NCBI GenBank assembly: GCA_963680875.1 | Contig: OY804578.1 | Coordinates: 1,426,001 to 1,490,000, forward strand | Source of the DNA: Bathymodiolus brooksi | Taxonomy: Eukaryota > Mollusca > Bivalvia > Mytilida > Modiolidae | DNA length: 64,000 bases | Direction: 5' to 3' | Shown: in pieces, positions 1 to 10,641 of the stretch | Numbering within the stretch: position 1 is the first letter of the stretch | Layout: every line of letters begins with the position of its first letter | The notes under the pieces: model-generated | The model's input: only the letters and a program-made list of their open reading frames with translations | The model's database searches: none | What the model was told of the DNA's origin: nothing | Translations under genes and position numbers: made by a program

Positions 1-478
1 TTCAACTTGCCTTTATTCCATATTTTCATATCTTTTCACTAATTCGACTTTCTTTTCTTCCATAATTTTCGCATCTTTTCACAATTTTCTTCTGTATTTT
101 CCATATCCTTTCACTATTCAATTTACCTTTCTTCCTTATTTTCTATAGCATTTCACTAATCAACTTACTTTTCTTCCATATTTTCCATTTCATTTCACTA
201 TTCAACTTATTTTTTTTTGCATACTTTCCAAATCTTATCACTATTCAACTTACTTTTCTTCCATATTTCCTTAATACTATTCGACTTGCCTTTCTACCGT
301 ATTTTCCATATCATTTCACATTTCAAATTGGGTTACTTCCATATTTTCCATATTATTTTCACATTTCAACTTGGTTTCTTCCATAATTTTCATATCTTTG
401 CACTATTTTCTTCTGTATTTTCCAGAATTTTCCATATCATTTCACATTTCGACTTACTTTGTTTTCATATTTTCCAGT
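1..478. repeat. Pyrimidine-rich minisatellite, about 42 bp period
   Basis: Degenerate tandem repeat that probably begins before the window. Each unit runs from TTCAACTTRCTTTTCTTCC through TATTTTCCATATC to ATTTCACTA. Unit starts can be seen at 1, 43, 201 and 244, giving spacings of 42-43 bp. The + strand is almost all T, C and A with very little G. Copies diverge by substitutions and small deletions, so the array looks old. The phenylalanine/isoleucine-rich open frames across it (217-711 and 371-673) are composition artefacts. Confidence 0.85.
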
Positions 479-596
479 TATCTGCCCTTTCCCCGCCATT
501 TTATTTTCATAATTACATTATTTATTTCAATATTTACATTTCTTACAAAAGTTTGCCACCATTTTATTTTACAAATCCTTTCATTATTTTTTTCAG
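479..596. other. AT-rich spacer between two minisatellites
   Basis: Short stretch with no gene. It contains two similar segments, both built around CCATTTTATTTT and ending in a CATTATTT-like tail, at about 493-530 and 556-590. This suggests a third, barely repeated unit of about 62 bp. Nothing else was recognised. Confidence 0.5.
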
Positions 597-1361
597 CAAC
601 AAGACCCGTACACATAACTTTTGGCAGTCACTTAGCAAAAAGACCAGTGCAAATAACGTTAACACTCACTTAGCAACAAGATCAATACAAATAACGTTTA
701 CAGTCACTTAGCAACAAGACCAATACAAATAACGTTAACAGTCACTCAGCCACTTGCCCAGTACAAATAACGTTAACAGTCACTTAGCCACTTGCCCAGT
801 ACAAATAACGTTAACAGTCACTTAGACACTTGCCCAGTACAAATAATGTTAACAGTCACTTAGCCACTTGCCCAGTACAAAAAAACGTTAGCAGTCACTT
901 AGCCACCATACCAGTGCAAATAACGTTAACAGTCACTTAGCCACTTGCCCAGTACAAATAATGTTAACAGTCACTTAGCCACTTGCCCAGTGCAAAAAAC
1001 GTTAGCAGGCACTTAGCCACCATACCAGTGCAAATGACGTTAACAGTCACTTAGCAACAAGACCAGTACATATAATGTTAACAGTCACTTAGCCACTTGC
1101 CCAGTACAAATAACGTTAACAGTCACTTAGCCACAATACCAGTGAAAATGACGTTAACAGTCAGCTAAGACCCGTACAAATAATGGACGCACTCACTTAG
1201 CCACTTGTTCAGTACAAATGACGTTAACATTCACTTAACAACAAGACCAGTGAAAATAACGTAACAGTCACTTAGCAACAATACCAGTGCAAATAACGTT
1301 AACAGTCACTTAGCAACAAGACCAGCACAGATAACGTTAACTGTCACTTAGCAACATGACT
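597..1361. repeat. 38 bp minisatellite (AACGTTAACAGTCACTTAGC type)
   Basis: About 20 tandem copies of a 38 bp unit. The phase is shown by AACGTTAACA at 731 and again at 769. Each unit has a constant half (AACGTTAACAGTCACTTAGC) and a variable half in three forms: CAACAAGACCAGTACAAAT, CCACTTGCCCAGTACAAAT and CCACCATACCAGTGCAAAT. The constant half carries the overlapping palindromes AACGTT and GTTAAC. The block at about 812-926 is repeated at about 927-1043 (offset 115 bp, three units), so a small higher-order duplication exists here. No coding potential is evident. Confidence 0.92.
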
Positions 1362-1567
1362 AGCTAAAGATTTATAATAAGGTTCCATGAGCACTAATAT
1401 ATCATTTTCAAGGACCATCCTGTTGTCGAAGAATATGCCTAATTATATGATCAATATATTGTCATTGCAATTTGAGTGCAGGAAAGTGCAATAAATGACA
1501 AACCTGGTAATTCCCCATTGATATTTACTCCGAAACTAATAAATCCAGAACAGGACGAGTACCACAT
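1362..1567. other. Sequence with no recognised feature
   Basis: About 200 bp of AT-rich sequence between the 38 bp and 19 bp arrays. No convincing open frame, RNA gene or repeat was seen. Confidence 0.5.
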
Positions 1568-1712
1568 CAAATTCGGTCATTACAGTGAGTGAGATCAACT
1601 CCCGTCATTGTAATCGGATATGGTAATTGAATTCAAATCCAGTCATTGTAGTAAAATCTGGTATGTGTAGTCAAACACGATCCTTTCAGTCAATATCGGC
1701 CATTGTAGAAAT
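1568..1712. repeat. Degenerate 19 bp minisatellite, left part
   Basis: Poorly conserved copies of the GTCATTGTAGTCAAATCCG unit, for example CGGTCATTACAG, CCGTCATTGTAATC, CCAGTCATTGTAGT and CGGCCATTGTAG. This is the old left edge of the array that resumes at 1894 after an interruption by a dispersed-repeat fragment. Confidence 0.65.
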
Positions 1713-1780
1713 GTTTGCATATACTAAAGGAGCAATCTGGAGTCGTAAGTCGAAGATGAACCGTCTACTCAAGACAATGA

Positions 1781-1893
1781 TTTACAAAACACTACACAGA
1801 AAACTAATGATTGAGCAACACGAATCCTATTTAAACCCGGTGGTAAGTTCATGTGCTCCGGAAGGGTAGGCAGTTCCTGTTCCACTATTGGTA
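1781..1893 (+). mobile_element. Fragment of a dispersed bivalve-type repeat
   Basis: Contains ACACAGAAAACTAATG, then TGAGCAACACGAATCC (1812-1827), then GTGCTCCGGAAGGGTAGGCAG and CCTGTTCCAC. I recall this order of motifs as a widespread repeat in Mytilus-type bivalve sequences, but could not search. The same 16 bp TGAGCAACACGAATCC recurs at 3238-3253 in the same orientation, also preceded by AAAACTAA, which supports a dispersed family. It lies between two parts of the 19 bp array, so it either inserted there or was carried with it. The 80-codon frame 1627-1869 crossing it is not supported as a gene. Class of element is unknown. Confidence 0.55.
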
Positions 1894-2257
1894 TGATCAT
1901 TGTAGTCAAATTCATGCATTGTAGTCAAATCAGGGTCATTTTAATTTTTAATCAAATCCGGCCATTGTATTCAGCCACGGTCATTGTAGTCAAGTCCATT
2001 CATTGTATTCAAATCCATTCATTGTATTCAAATCCGGTCATTGTACACAAACACATTCACTATGCTCAAACACGCACACTGTAGCCCAATCCGCTCATTG
2101 CAGTCAAACACGGTCATTGTACTGAAACACTGTTACGGTAGTCAAACACGATCACTGTACGATATCCTTATCACAACACGGCCAATGTAGTCAGCTCCGG
2201 TCATTGTAGACAAAGACGGTTATCGTAGTCAATCACGGTTATTGTAGTCAAATTTGG
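1894..2257. repeat. 19 bp minisatellite (GTCATTGTAGTCAAATCCG)
   Basis: About 19 copies. The period is direct: TCATTGTA at 1981 and 2000. The second half varies between CAAATCCG, CAAACACG and CAAATTTG types. The frame 1851-2084 is a repeat translation and is not called. The array passes without a break into the 22 bp form at 2258. Confidence 0.88.
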
Positions 2258-3096
2258 TCATTGTAATAGTCAAATTTGGTCATTGTAGTAGTCAAATCTG
2301 GTCATTGTAGTAGTCAAATCTGGTCATTGTAGTAGTCAAATCTGGTCATTGTAGTAGTCAAATATTGTGATTGTAGTAGTCAAATATTGTCATTGTAGTA
2401 GTCATATCAAGTCATTGTAGTAATCCAATCTGGTCATTGTAGTAGTTAAATTTGGTCATTATAGTAGTCAAATCTGGTCATTGTAGTAGTTAAATCTGGT
2501 CATTATAGTAGTCAAATTTGGTCATTGTAGTAATCCAATCTGGTCATTGTAGTAGTCAAATTTGGCCATTGTAGTAGTCAAATATGGTCATTATAGTAGT
2601 AAAATCTGGTCATTGTAGTAGTTAAATCTGGTCATTCTAGTAGTCAAATTTGGTCTTTGTAGTAATCAAATTTGGTCTTTGTAGTAGTCAAATATGATCA
2701 TTGTAGTAGTCAAATAAAATCATTGTAGTAGTCAAATCTGGTCATTGTAGTAGTCAAATATATCATTATAGTAGTCAAATATGGTCATTGTAGTAGTCTA
2801 ATATGGTTATTATAGTAATCAAATTTTCATTTTAGTAGTTGAATCTGGTCATTATAGTAGTCAAATCCAGTCATTGTAATTTATAGTAATCAAATTTGTT
2901 CATTATAGTAGTTAAATGCGTTCATTGTAGTAGTAAAATCTGGTCATTATAGTAGTCAAGTCTGGTCATTGTAGTAGTTAAATCTGGTCATTATAGTAGT
3001 CAAGTCTGGTCATTGTAGTAGTAAAATATTTGCATTATAGTAGACAAATCCAGTCATTGTAGTAGTCGAAAATGGTCATTGTAGTTGTCACATTTG
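2258..3096. repeat. 22 bp minisatellite derived from the 19 bp unit
   Basis: About 38 copies of GTCATTGTAGTAGTCAAATCTG, fairly homogeneous, with the period shown by CATTGTAG at 2281 and 2303. The unit equals the flanking 19-mer plus one extra TAG triplet (GTAGTC becomes GTAGTAGTC). The first copy at 2258 has the form GTAATAGTC. On the right the array returns to a 19 bp type unit at 3097-3115. Confidence 0.93.
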
Positions 3097-3115
3097 CTAA
3101 TTGTAGTCAAAACAC
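3097..3115. repeat. Single 19 bp type unit closing the 22 bp array
   Basis: CTAATTGTAGTCAAAACACG lacks the extra TAG triplet and matches the CAAACACG variant of the left-hand 19 bp array. It shows that the 22 bp expansion is nested inside an older 19 bp array. Confidence 0.6.
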
Positions 3116-3116
3116 G

Positions 3117-3540
3117 TTTAAAGAAACCAAAAAGGGCCCTCAGGAATGAAAAAGCTAATGGCAACATTGGGAACACATCACACAGGACGAGGACAAAAAA
3201 AAACAGACAAGCACAACACAACACAAAACTAAAAAGATGAGCAACACGAATCCCCCCCAAAAAAAATCCTGGGGTGAACCAAGGTGCTCACGTAAGTGTA
3301 AGCATTTCCAGCTTCTTATAAAGCACCCACCGTATTACTCATATGTAGAGTCAAATTCGGAGCACCTGAAGTTTTTAGTTGGGTTCGTTGTTGCCAACTC
3401 TTTAGTTTTATGCGTTGTATGTTGTAGATCATTGTATGTATTTTTGTTGTTGTTATTTAGGTCATTGTGTTGGTCATAGTCCATTGCAATCTGCATTTTC
3501 ATATTGTCCCCTTTGCCATCTTCAAACTTTTCGCGAATGA
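3117..3540. mobile_element. Imperfect inverted pair of the dispersed bivalve-type repeat
   Basis: Left arm about 3225-3289 (AAAACTAAAAAGATGAGCAA, then a C-run and A-run, then GGTGCTC). Right arm about 3360-3409 reads as its reverse complement with gaps (GAGCACCT, then GGGTTCGTTGTTGCC, then CTTTAGTTTT). About 70 bp separate the arms. The outer flanks (from about 3130 and to about 3540, including TTTTTGTTGTTG and CATATTGTCCCCTTTG) also resemble the recalled bivalve repeat in opposite orientations. The arrangement could be a fold-back element or two copies inserted head to head. The minus frame 3054-3260 and plus frame 3237-3479 fall across it and look like noncoding shadows. Confidence 0.55.
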
Positions 3541-4032
3541 CAATTGTTTGCTTTATTAGGTATCTGTGTCAGAAGATACAGTGACATCTTAAGTCTGGTA
3601 ATTAGAACATGGTCTGGTAAAGCGCATCAACAGGGATCCGTAGACCCGGTGTGTGTTGATAATAAATATCCATAGCTTAGGAGAGTCTCTACAAAGATAA
3701 TTATTAAGAATTATCAATATTACCCATCCTTATTTCATTTTAACAACCATTGAAAACGACAATGCTAAATGAATCATGTGGTTGTTCATGTTCTTGTACA
3801 GATTTCCAACAAATTGGGCATTTTCTGTTAAACTGATTTAGTTGTGATAATACGTAATAGCCTGCAGTTCTTTACTGTACTGTCATAAAACACTGACTGG
3901 CTTCTAAGATAATTATCTGATTTTAAGAATGCATTAGAATGAAGCCTCTTCATTCATAAAGTGGTTCTGGTGGTATAATTTTTTTGTCACCTATTAAATT
4001 TGAAGTCTTAATATAGACACGAGTTGAAATGA
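3541..4032. other. Apparently single-copy AT-rich sequence
   Basis: About 490 bp with stops in all frames at short intervals. No gene, RNA gene or repeat was recognised. Confidence 0.5.
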
Positions 4033-4125
4033 AAATTTGAGTGTCCTACGGGTTAATTCTATTAAAGATTCTTGTTAATGTAAATTTGAGTGTCCTACGG
4101 GTTAATTCTATTAAAGATTCTTGTT
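4033..4125. repeat. 44 bp direct duplication, 49 bp period
   Basis: 4033-4076 is repeated exactly at 4082-4125 with a 5 bp spacer (AATGT). Both copies contain GAGTGTCCTACGGGTTAATT and end ATTAAAGATTCTTGTT. Exact identity in otherwise unique sequence implies a recent local duplication. Confidence 0.95.
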
Positions 4126-4210
4126 CATAAAATAAGCTTCAACATATTCTATAGACTATATAAGAAAAAGCGAAAATTCGACGACAACGAGAGATATTCT
4201 CTATAATTGT

Positions 4211-4226
4211 GGAAATATGTATTTCC
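4211..4226. repeat. Small palindrome
   Basis: GGAAATA-TG-TATTTCC is a 7 bp perfect stem around 2 bases. Isolated and short, so it may be chance. Confidence 0.4.
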
Positions 4227-4250
4227 AAATTTACATACCTAATATATATA

Positions 4251-4460
4251 TATTTTGTTACATTTTAACGTCTTTTTTTTATATCGTTGTGCTAACATTT
4301 TAGACGTTTATTTATCATTTTTGTTTGTTTGCACAGTATCGTTAACACTTGTTATCGGAAACAAGTGTTAACGATACTGTGCAATCAAACAAAAATGATA
4401 AATAAACGTCAACAATGTTAGCACGATATCAAAAAAGATGTTAAATTGTAACAAAAATAA
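4251..4460. mobile_element. Long near-perfect palindrome (fold-back or MITE-like)
   Basis: Two arms of about 100 bp meet at a 6 nt loop (4354-4359, ATCGGA). The inner stem is perfect for more than 20 bp (CAGTATCGTTAACACTTGTT against AACAAGTGTTAACGATACTG). Further out the arms keep pairing with small gaps and mismatches: TTATTTATCATTTTTGTTTG against CAAACAAAAATGATAAATAA, then GTGCTAACATT against AATGTTAGCAC, then TTTGTTACA against TGTAACAAA. No coding sequence lies inside. Non-autonomous fold-back elements have this form, but terminal duplications are not clear, so the class is inferred. A replication-generated palindrome is the alternative. Confidence 0.75.
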
Positions 4461-4678
4461 CTATAAGTCTACAAAAAGATTATAATTATAATTAAATCGA
4501 CGGATATTTCGCTTGACCGACAAGCTTGATCAGCGTCTCTAATCTGATTTGAAAAATTGTCACGAGACCATCAGTTATCGTGACGTAAATTACTAAAAAT
4601 CATAATCTTGAACTTTATACTTTATATTATTCAAGTATATTGTACACTAATTTATAAACAATATGAAAAGAATGAGAA
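4461..4678. other. Spacer with a small hairpin
   Basis: AT-rich sequence with no gene. One perfect 7 bp stem, GTCACGA (4559-4565) with TCGTGAC (4578-4584), encloses a 12 nt loop. The 75-codon frame starting at 4608 has no recognisable domain. Confidence 0.4.
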
Positions 4679-4917
4679 ATGTAATGATGAAGTTTACCGA
4701 CTAGCTAAGGACCAGACTTTGGCAGATCCAAAATTTATATCATTGACGACAATCCAAGTTGGAAAGAAAATCAAAGACAGAAAAGAAAGAGTTTTTGGAT
4801 CCGCGAGTTACAAACATCACACCCGGAAGGAATAAACAAAAAGGCCTAAATCCTATGTTTTTTAACTTTTTAACCAGTGCCTGGTCCTTAGCTAGTTGGT
4901 AAACTTCATCATTACAT
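4679..4917. repeat. Inverted repeat flanking 165 bp, abutting the satellite
   Basis: Arm 4679-4715 (starts ATGTAATGATGAAGTTTACC, ends GCTAAGGACCAG) is the reverse complement of 4881-4917 (starts CTGGTCCTTAGCTAG) with one mismatch in 37 bp. The right arm ends only one or two bases before the first ACGTTAGAGAAC of the 67 bp satellite. Its last bases, CATCATTACATTACG, also resemble the satellite junction CATCATAAACG. This may be a terminal or subterminal structure of a mobile element from which the satellite grew, or simply the insertion boundary. Confidence 0.8.
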
Positions 4918-5929
4918 TACGTTAGAGAACACCGAAGGCGTAATCAAGATTAATTGATAACACGGAGACACAGACAACATCATAAACGTTAGAGAACACC
5001 GAAGGGGTAATCAAGGGTATTTGATAACCTGGAGACACAGACAACATCATAAACGTTAGAGAACACCGAAGTAGTATTCAAGAGTAATTGATAACCTGGA
5101 GACAGAGACAACATCATAAACGTTAGAGAACACCGAAGGGTTAATCCAGAGTAATTGATAACCTGGAGACACAGACAACATCATAAACGTTAGAGAACAC
5201 CGAAGGGGTAATCAAGAGTAAATGATAACCTGGAGACACAGACAACATCATAAACATTAGAGAACACCGAAGGGGTAATCCAGAGTAATTGATAACCAGG
5301 AGACACAGACAACATCATAAACGTTAAAGAACACCGAAGGAGTAATCAAGAGTAAGTAATAACACGGAGACACAGACAACATCATAAACGTTAGAGAACA
5401 CCGAAGGGGTAATCAAGAGTAATTGATAACCTGGAGACACAGAAGAAATCATAAAAGTTAGAGAACACCGAAGGGGTAATCAAGAATAATTGATAACCTG
5501 GAGACACAGACAACATCATAAACGTTAGAGAACACCGAAGGGGTAATAAAGAGTAATTGATAACCTGGAGACACAGACGACATCATAAACGTTAGAGAAC
5601 ACCGAAGGGGTAATCAAGAGTAATTGATAACCTGGAGACACAGACAACATAATAAACGTTAGAGAACACAGAAGGGGTAATCAAGAGTAATTGATAACAC
5701 GGAGACACACACAACATCATAAACGTTAGAGAACACCGAAGGGGTAATCCAGAGTGATTGATAACACGGAGACACAGACAACATCATAAATGTTAGAGAA
5801 AACCGAAGTAGTAATCAAGAGTAATTGATAACCCAGAGTAACAGAAAAAAACATAAACGTTAGAGACACCGAAGGGTTAATCAAGAGTAATTGATAGCCC
5901 GGAAACACACACAACATCATAAACGTTAG

Positions 5930-6115
5930 AGAACACCGAAAGGGTAATCCAGAATGGATAACATGGAGACACAGACAACATCATAAACGTTAGAGAACAT
6001 CGAATTGGTAATCTAGAATGGATAATCTAGAGACATAGACAACATTATAAACGCTAGAGAACACCGAAGGAGTAATCTAGAATGGATAATCTAGAGACAC
6101 AGACAACATCATCAA
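5930..6115. repeat. Cluster of short divergent monomers (CAGAATGGATAA type)
   Basis: Three successive monomers carry CAGAATGGATAA or TAGAATGGATAATCTAGAG in place of the usual GAGTAATTGATAACCTGGAG, making them a few bases shorter than 67. Elsewhere this form appears only singly, as part of higher-order units. This cluster could be the founder or a relic of it. Confidence 0.75.
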
Positions 6116-8049
6116 CGTTAGAGAACACCGAAGGGATAACCAAGAGTAATTGATAGCCCGGAAACACAGACAACATCATAAACGTTAGAGACACCGAAGG
6201 GGTAATACAGAGTAATTGATAACCTGGAGACACACACAACATCATAAACGTTAGAGAACACAGAAGGGGTAATCCAGAGTAATTGATAACCAGGAGAAAT
6301 AGACAACATCATAAACGTTAGAGAACACAGAAGGGGTAATCAAGAGTAATTGATAACCCGGAAACACAGACAACATAATAAACGTTAGAGAACACCGAAG
6401 GGGTAATCCAGAGTAATTGATAACCTGGAGACACAGACAACATAATAAACGTTGGAGAACACCGAAGGTATAATCAAGAGTAATAGATAACCCGGAGGCA
6501 TAGACAATATCATAAACGCTAGAGACACCGAAGGGGTAATCAAGAGTAATTGATAACCCGGAGACACAGACGACATCATAAACGTTAGAGAACACCGAAG
6601 GAGTAGTCAAGAGTAATTGATAACCCGGAGACACAGACAAAGTCATAAACGTTAGAGAACACCGAAGGTATAATCAAGAGTAATAGATAACCCGGAGGCA
6701 CAGACAATATCATAAACGTTAGAGACACCGAAGGGGTAATCCAGAGTAATTGATAACCTGGAGACACAAACAACATCATAAACGTTAGAGAAAACCGAAG
6801 GGGTAATCAAGAGTAATTGATAACCTGGAGACACAGACAACATCATAAACATTAGAGAACACCGAAGGCGTAATCAAGAGCAATTGATAACCTGGAGACG
6901 CAGACAACATCATAAACATTAGAGAACAACGAAGGGGTAATCAAGAGTAACTGATAACACGGAGACACAGACGAAATCATAAACGTTAGAGAACAACGAA
7001 GGGGTAATCAAGAGTAATTGATAACCCGGAGATACAGACGAAATCATAAACGTTAGAGAACAACGAAGGAGTAATCAAGAGTAATTGATACCCTGGAGTC
7101 ACAGACAACAACACAAACTTTAGAGAACACCGAAGGGGTAATCAGGAGTAATTGATAACCCGGAGACACAGACAACATCATAAACGTTAGAGAACACCGA
7201 AGGGGTAATCAAGGGTAATTGATAACCTGGAGACACAGACAACATCATAAACGTTAGAGAACACCTAGGGGGTAATCAAGTGTAACCGATAACCCTGAGA
7301 CACAGACAACATCATAAACGTTAGAGACACCGAAAGGGTAATCAACAGTAATTGATAACACGGAGACACAGACAACATCATAAACTCTAGAGACATCGAG
7401 GTAGTAATCAAGGGTAATTGATAACCTGGAGACACAGACAACATTATAAACGTTAGAGAACACCGATTGGGTAATCAAGAGTAATAGATAACACGGATAT
7501 ACAGACAACATCATAAACGTTAGAGAACACCGAAGGGGTAATCAAGAGTAATTGATACCCGGAGACACAGACAACGTCATAAACATTAGAGAATACCGAA
7601 GGGGTAATCAAGAGTAGCTGATAACCCGGAGAAACAGACAACATCAACACGTTAGAGAACACCGAAGGGGTAATCAAGGGTAATTGATAACCTGGAGACA
7701 CAGACAACATCAAAAACGTTAGAGAACACCGAAGGGGTAATCAAGGGTAATTGATAACCTGGAGACACATACAACATCACAAACGTTAGAGAACACCGAA
7801 GGGTAATCAAGAGTAATTGATAACCTGGAGACACAGACAACATAATAAACGTTAGAAAACACCGAAGGGGTAATCAAGGGTAATTGATAACCTGGAGACA
7901 CAGACAACATCATAAACGTTAGAGAACACCGAAGGGGTAATCAAGAGTAATTGATAACCTGGAGAAACAGACAACATCATTAACATTAGAGAACACCGAA
8001 TGGGTAATCAAGAGTAACTGATAACCCGGAGACACAGACAACATCATAA

Positions 8050-8115
8050 ACACTAGAGACACCGAGGTGGTAATCCAGAATGGATAATCTAGAGAAGGAA
8101 ACATCATCATAGACG
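8050..8115. repeat. Divergent 63 bp monomer (landmark variant, 15 sites)
   Basis: Carries ACTAGAGACACCGAGGTGG and then GGATAATCTAGAGAAGGAAA, about 4 bp shorter than the consensus. AATCTAGAGAAGG or its close variant occurs near 8087, 9285, 10150, 10414, 12814, 14012, 14877, 15141, 17175, 18945, 20581, 25980, 28922, 33496 and 40442, and not to the right of that. Confidence 0.88.
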
Positions 8116-10641
8116 TTAGAGAACACCGAAGGGGTAATCAAGAGTAATTGATAACCTGGAGACACAGACAGCATCATAAACATTAGAGAACACCGAAGGG
8201 GTAATCAAGTGTAATTGATAACCTGGAGACACAGACAACATCATAAACGTTAGAGAACACCGAAGGGGTAATCAAGAGGAATTGATAACCTGGAGACACA
8301 GACAACATCATAAACGTTAGAGACACCGAAGGGGTAATCACGAGTAATTGATAACCTGGAGACACAGACAACATCATAAACGTTAGAGAACACAGAAGGA
8401 GTAATCAAGAGTATTTGATAACACGGAGATACAGACAACATCATAAACGTTAGAGAACACAGAAGGAGCAATCAAGAGTAATTGATAACCCGGAGACACA
8501 GACGACATCATAAACGTTAGAGAACACAGAAGCGATAATCAAAAGTAATTGATAACACGAAGATACAGACAACATCATAAACGTTAGAGAACACAGAAGG
8601 AGCAATCAAGAGTAATTGATAACCTGGAGACACAGACAACATAATAAACGTTAGAAAACACCGAAGGGATAATTAAGAGTAATTGATAATCTGGAGACAC
8701 AGACAACATCTAAATGTTAGAGAACACTGAAGGGATAATCAAGAGTAATTGATATACCCGCAGACACAGAAAAATTATCAACGTTAGAGAACACCGAAGG
8801 AGTAATCAAGAGTAATTGATAACCAGGAGACACAGACAACATCATAAACGTTAGAGACACCGAAGGGGTAATCAAGGGTAATTTATACCCAGGAGACACA
8901 GACAACATCATAAACGTTAGAGAACACAGAAGGAGTAATCAAGAGTAATTGATAACCTGGAGACACAGACGACATCATACATGTTAGAGAACACCGAAGG
9001 GGTAATCACGAGTAATTGATAACCTGGAGACACAGAAAACATCACAAACGTTAGAGAACACAGAAGGGGTAATCAAGAGTAATTGATAACACGGAGATAC
9101 AGACAACATCATAAACGTTAGAGAACACCAAAGGGGTAAGCAAGGCTAATTGATAACCCGGAGACACAGACGACATCATAAACATTAGAGAACACCGAAG
9201 GGGTAATCAAGGAAAATTGATAACCAGGAAACACAGACAACATCATAAACACTAGAGACACCGAAGGGGTAATCCAGAATAGATAATCTAGAGAAGGAAA
9301 CAGCATCATAGACGTTAGAGAACACCAAAGGGATAATTAAGAGTAATTGATAATCTGGAGACACAGACAACAACATAAACGTTAGAGACACCGAAGGGGT
9401 AATCAAGGGTAATTTATACCCAGGAGACACAGACAACATCATAAACGTTAGAGAACACAGAAGGAGTAATCAAGAGTAATTGATAACCTGGAGACACAGA
9501 CGACATCATACACGTTAGAGAACACCGAAGGGGTAATCACGAGTAATTGATAACCTGGAGACACAGACAACATCACAAACGTTAGAGAACACAGAAGGGG
9601 TAATCAAGAGTAATTGATAACACGGAGTTACAGACAACATCATAAACGTTAGAGAACACAGAAGGAGCAACCAAGAGTAATTGATAACCCGGAAACACAG
9701 ACGACATCATAAACGTTATAGACACCGAAGGGGTAATCAAGGGTAATTTATACCCAGGAGATACAGACAACATCATAAACGTTAGAGAACACAGAAGGAG
9801 CAAGCAAGAGTAATTGATAACCCGGAGACACAGACGACATCATAAACGTTAGAGAACACAGAAGGAGTAATCAAGAGTAATTGATAACACGGAGACACAG
9901 ACAACAGTATAAACGTTAGAGAACACAGAAGGAGTAATCAAGAGTAATTGATAACCTGGAGACACAGACAACATAATAAACGTTAGAAAACACCGAAGGG
10001 GTAATCAAGGGTAATTGATAACCTGGAGACACAGACAACATCAGAAACGTTAGAGAACACCGAAGGGGTAATCAAGTGTAATCGATAACCCTGAGACACA
10101 GACAACATCATAAACACTAGAGACACCGAGGTGGTAATCCAGAATGGATAATCTAGAGAAGGAAACAGCATCATTGACGTTAGAGAACACTGAAGGGGTA
10201 ATCAAGAGTAATTGATAACACGGATATACAGACAACATCATAAACGTTAGAGAACATCGAAGGGGTAATCAAGAGTAATTGATAACCTGAAGACACAGAC
10301 AACATCATAAACATTAGAGAACACCGAATGGGTAATCAAGAGTAACTGATAACCCGGAGACACAGACAACATCATAAACACTAGAGACACCGAGGTGGTA
10401 ATCCAGAATGGATAATCTAGAGAAGGAAACAGCATCATTGACGTTAGAGAACACCGAAGGGGTAATCAAGAGTAATTGATAACCTGGAGACACAGACAAC
10501 ATCATAAACATTAGAGAACACCGAAGGGGTAATCAAGTGTAATTGATAACCTGGAGACACAGACAACATCATAAACGTTAGAGAACACCGAAGGGGTAAT
10601 CAAGAGGAATTGATAACCTGGAGACACAGACAACATCATAA

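Noticed and set aside
580..596. Splice acceptor-like tract (TTTTTTTCAG)
   Set aside because: It lies between two minisatellites with no exon-like sequence following it.
217..711. Plus-strand open frame of 164 codons
   Set aside because: It runs through the pyrimidine-rich array and into the 38 bp array, giving a repetitive F/I/H-rich translation. No sign of a real protein.
1627..2084. Two short plus-strand frames (1627-1869, 1851-2084)
   Set aside because: They cover the dispersed-repeat fragment and 19 bp units. No domain is recognisable.
2258..3096. CRISPR-like regular repeats
   Set aside because: Units are directly adjacent with no unique spacers, and no cas-like gene is present. The context is eukaryotic.
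3054..3479. Minus frame 3054-3260 and plus frame 3237-3479, hydrophobic
   Set aside because: Both fall in the inverted pair of the dispersed repeat, and their composition follows the A- and T-runs.
4608..4835. Plus-strand frame of 75 codons
   Set aside because: It crosses the left arm of the inverted repeat, shows no known domain, and a frame this short is expected by chance in AT-rich DNA. A small exon cannot be excluded.
597..4960. Common origin of the 38 bp and 67 bp repeats through the shared AACGTTA
   Set aside because: Only seven bases, partly palindromic, are shared. Chance is enough to explain it.
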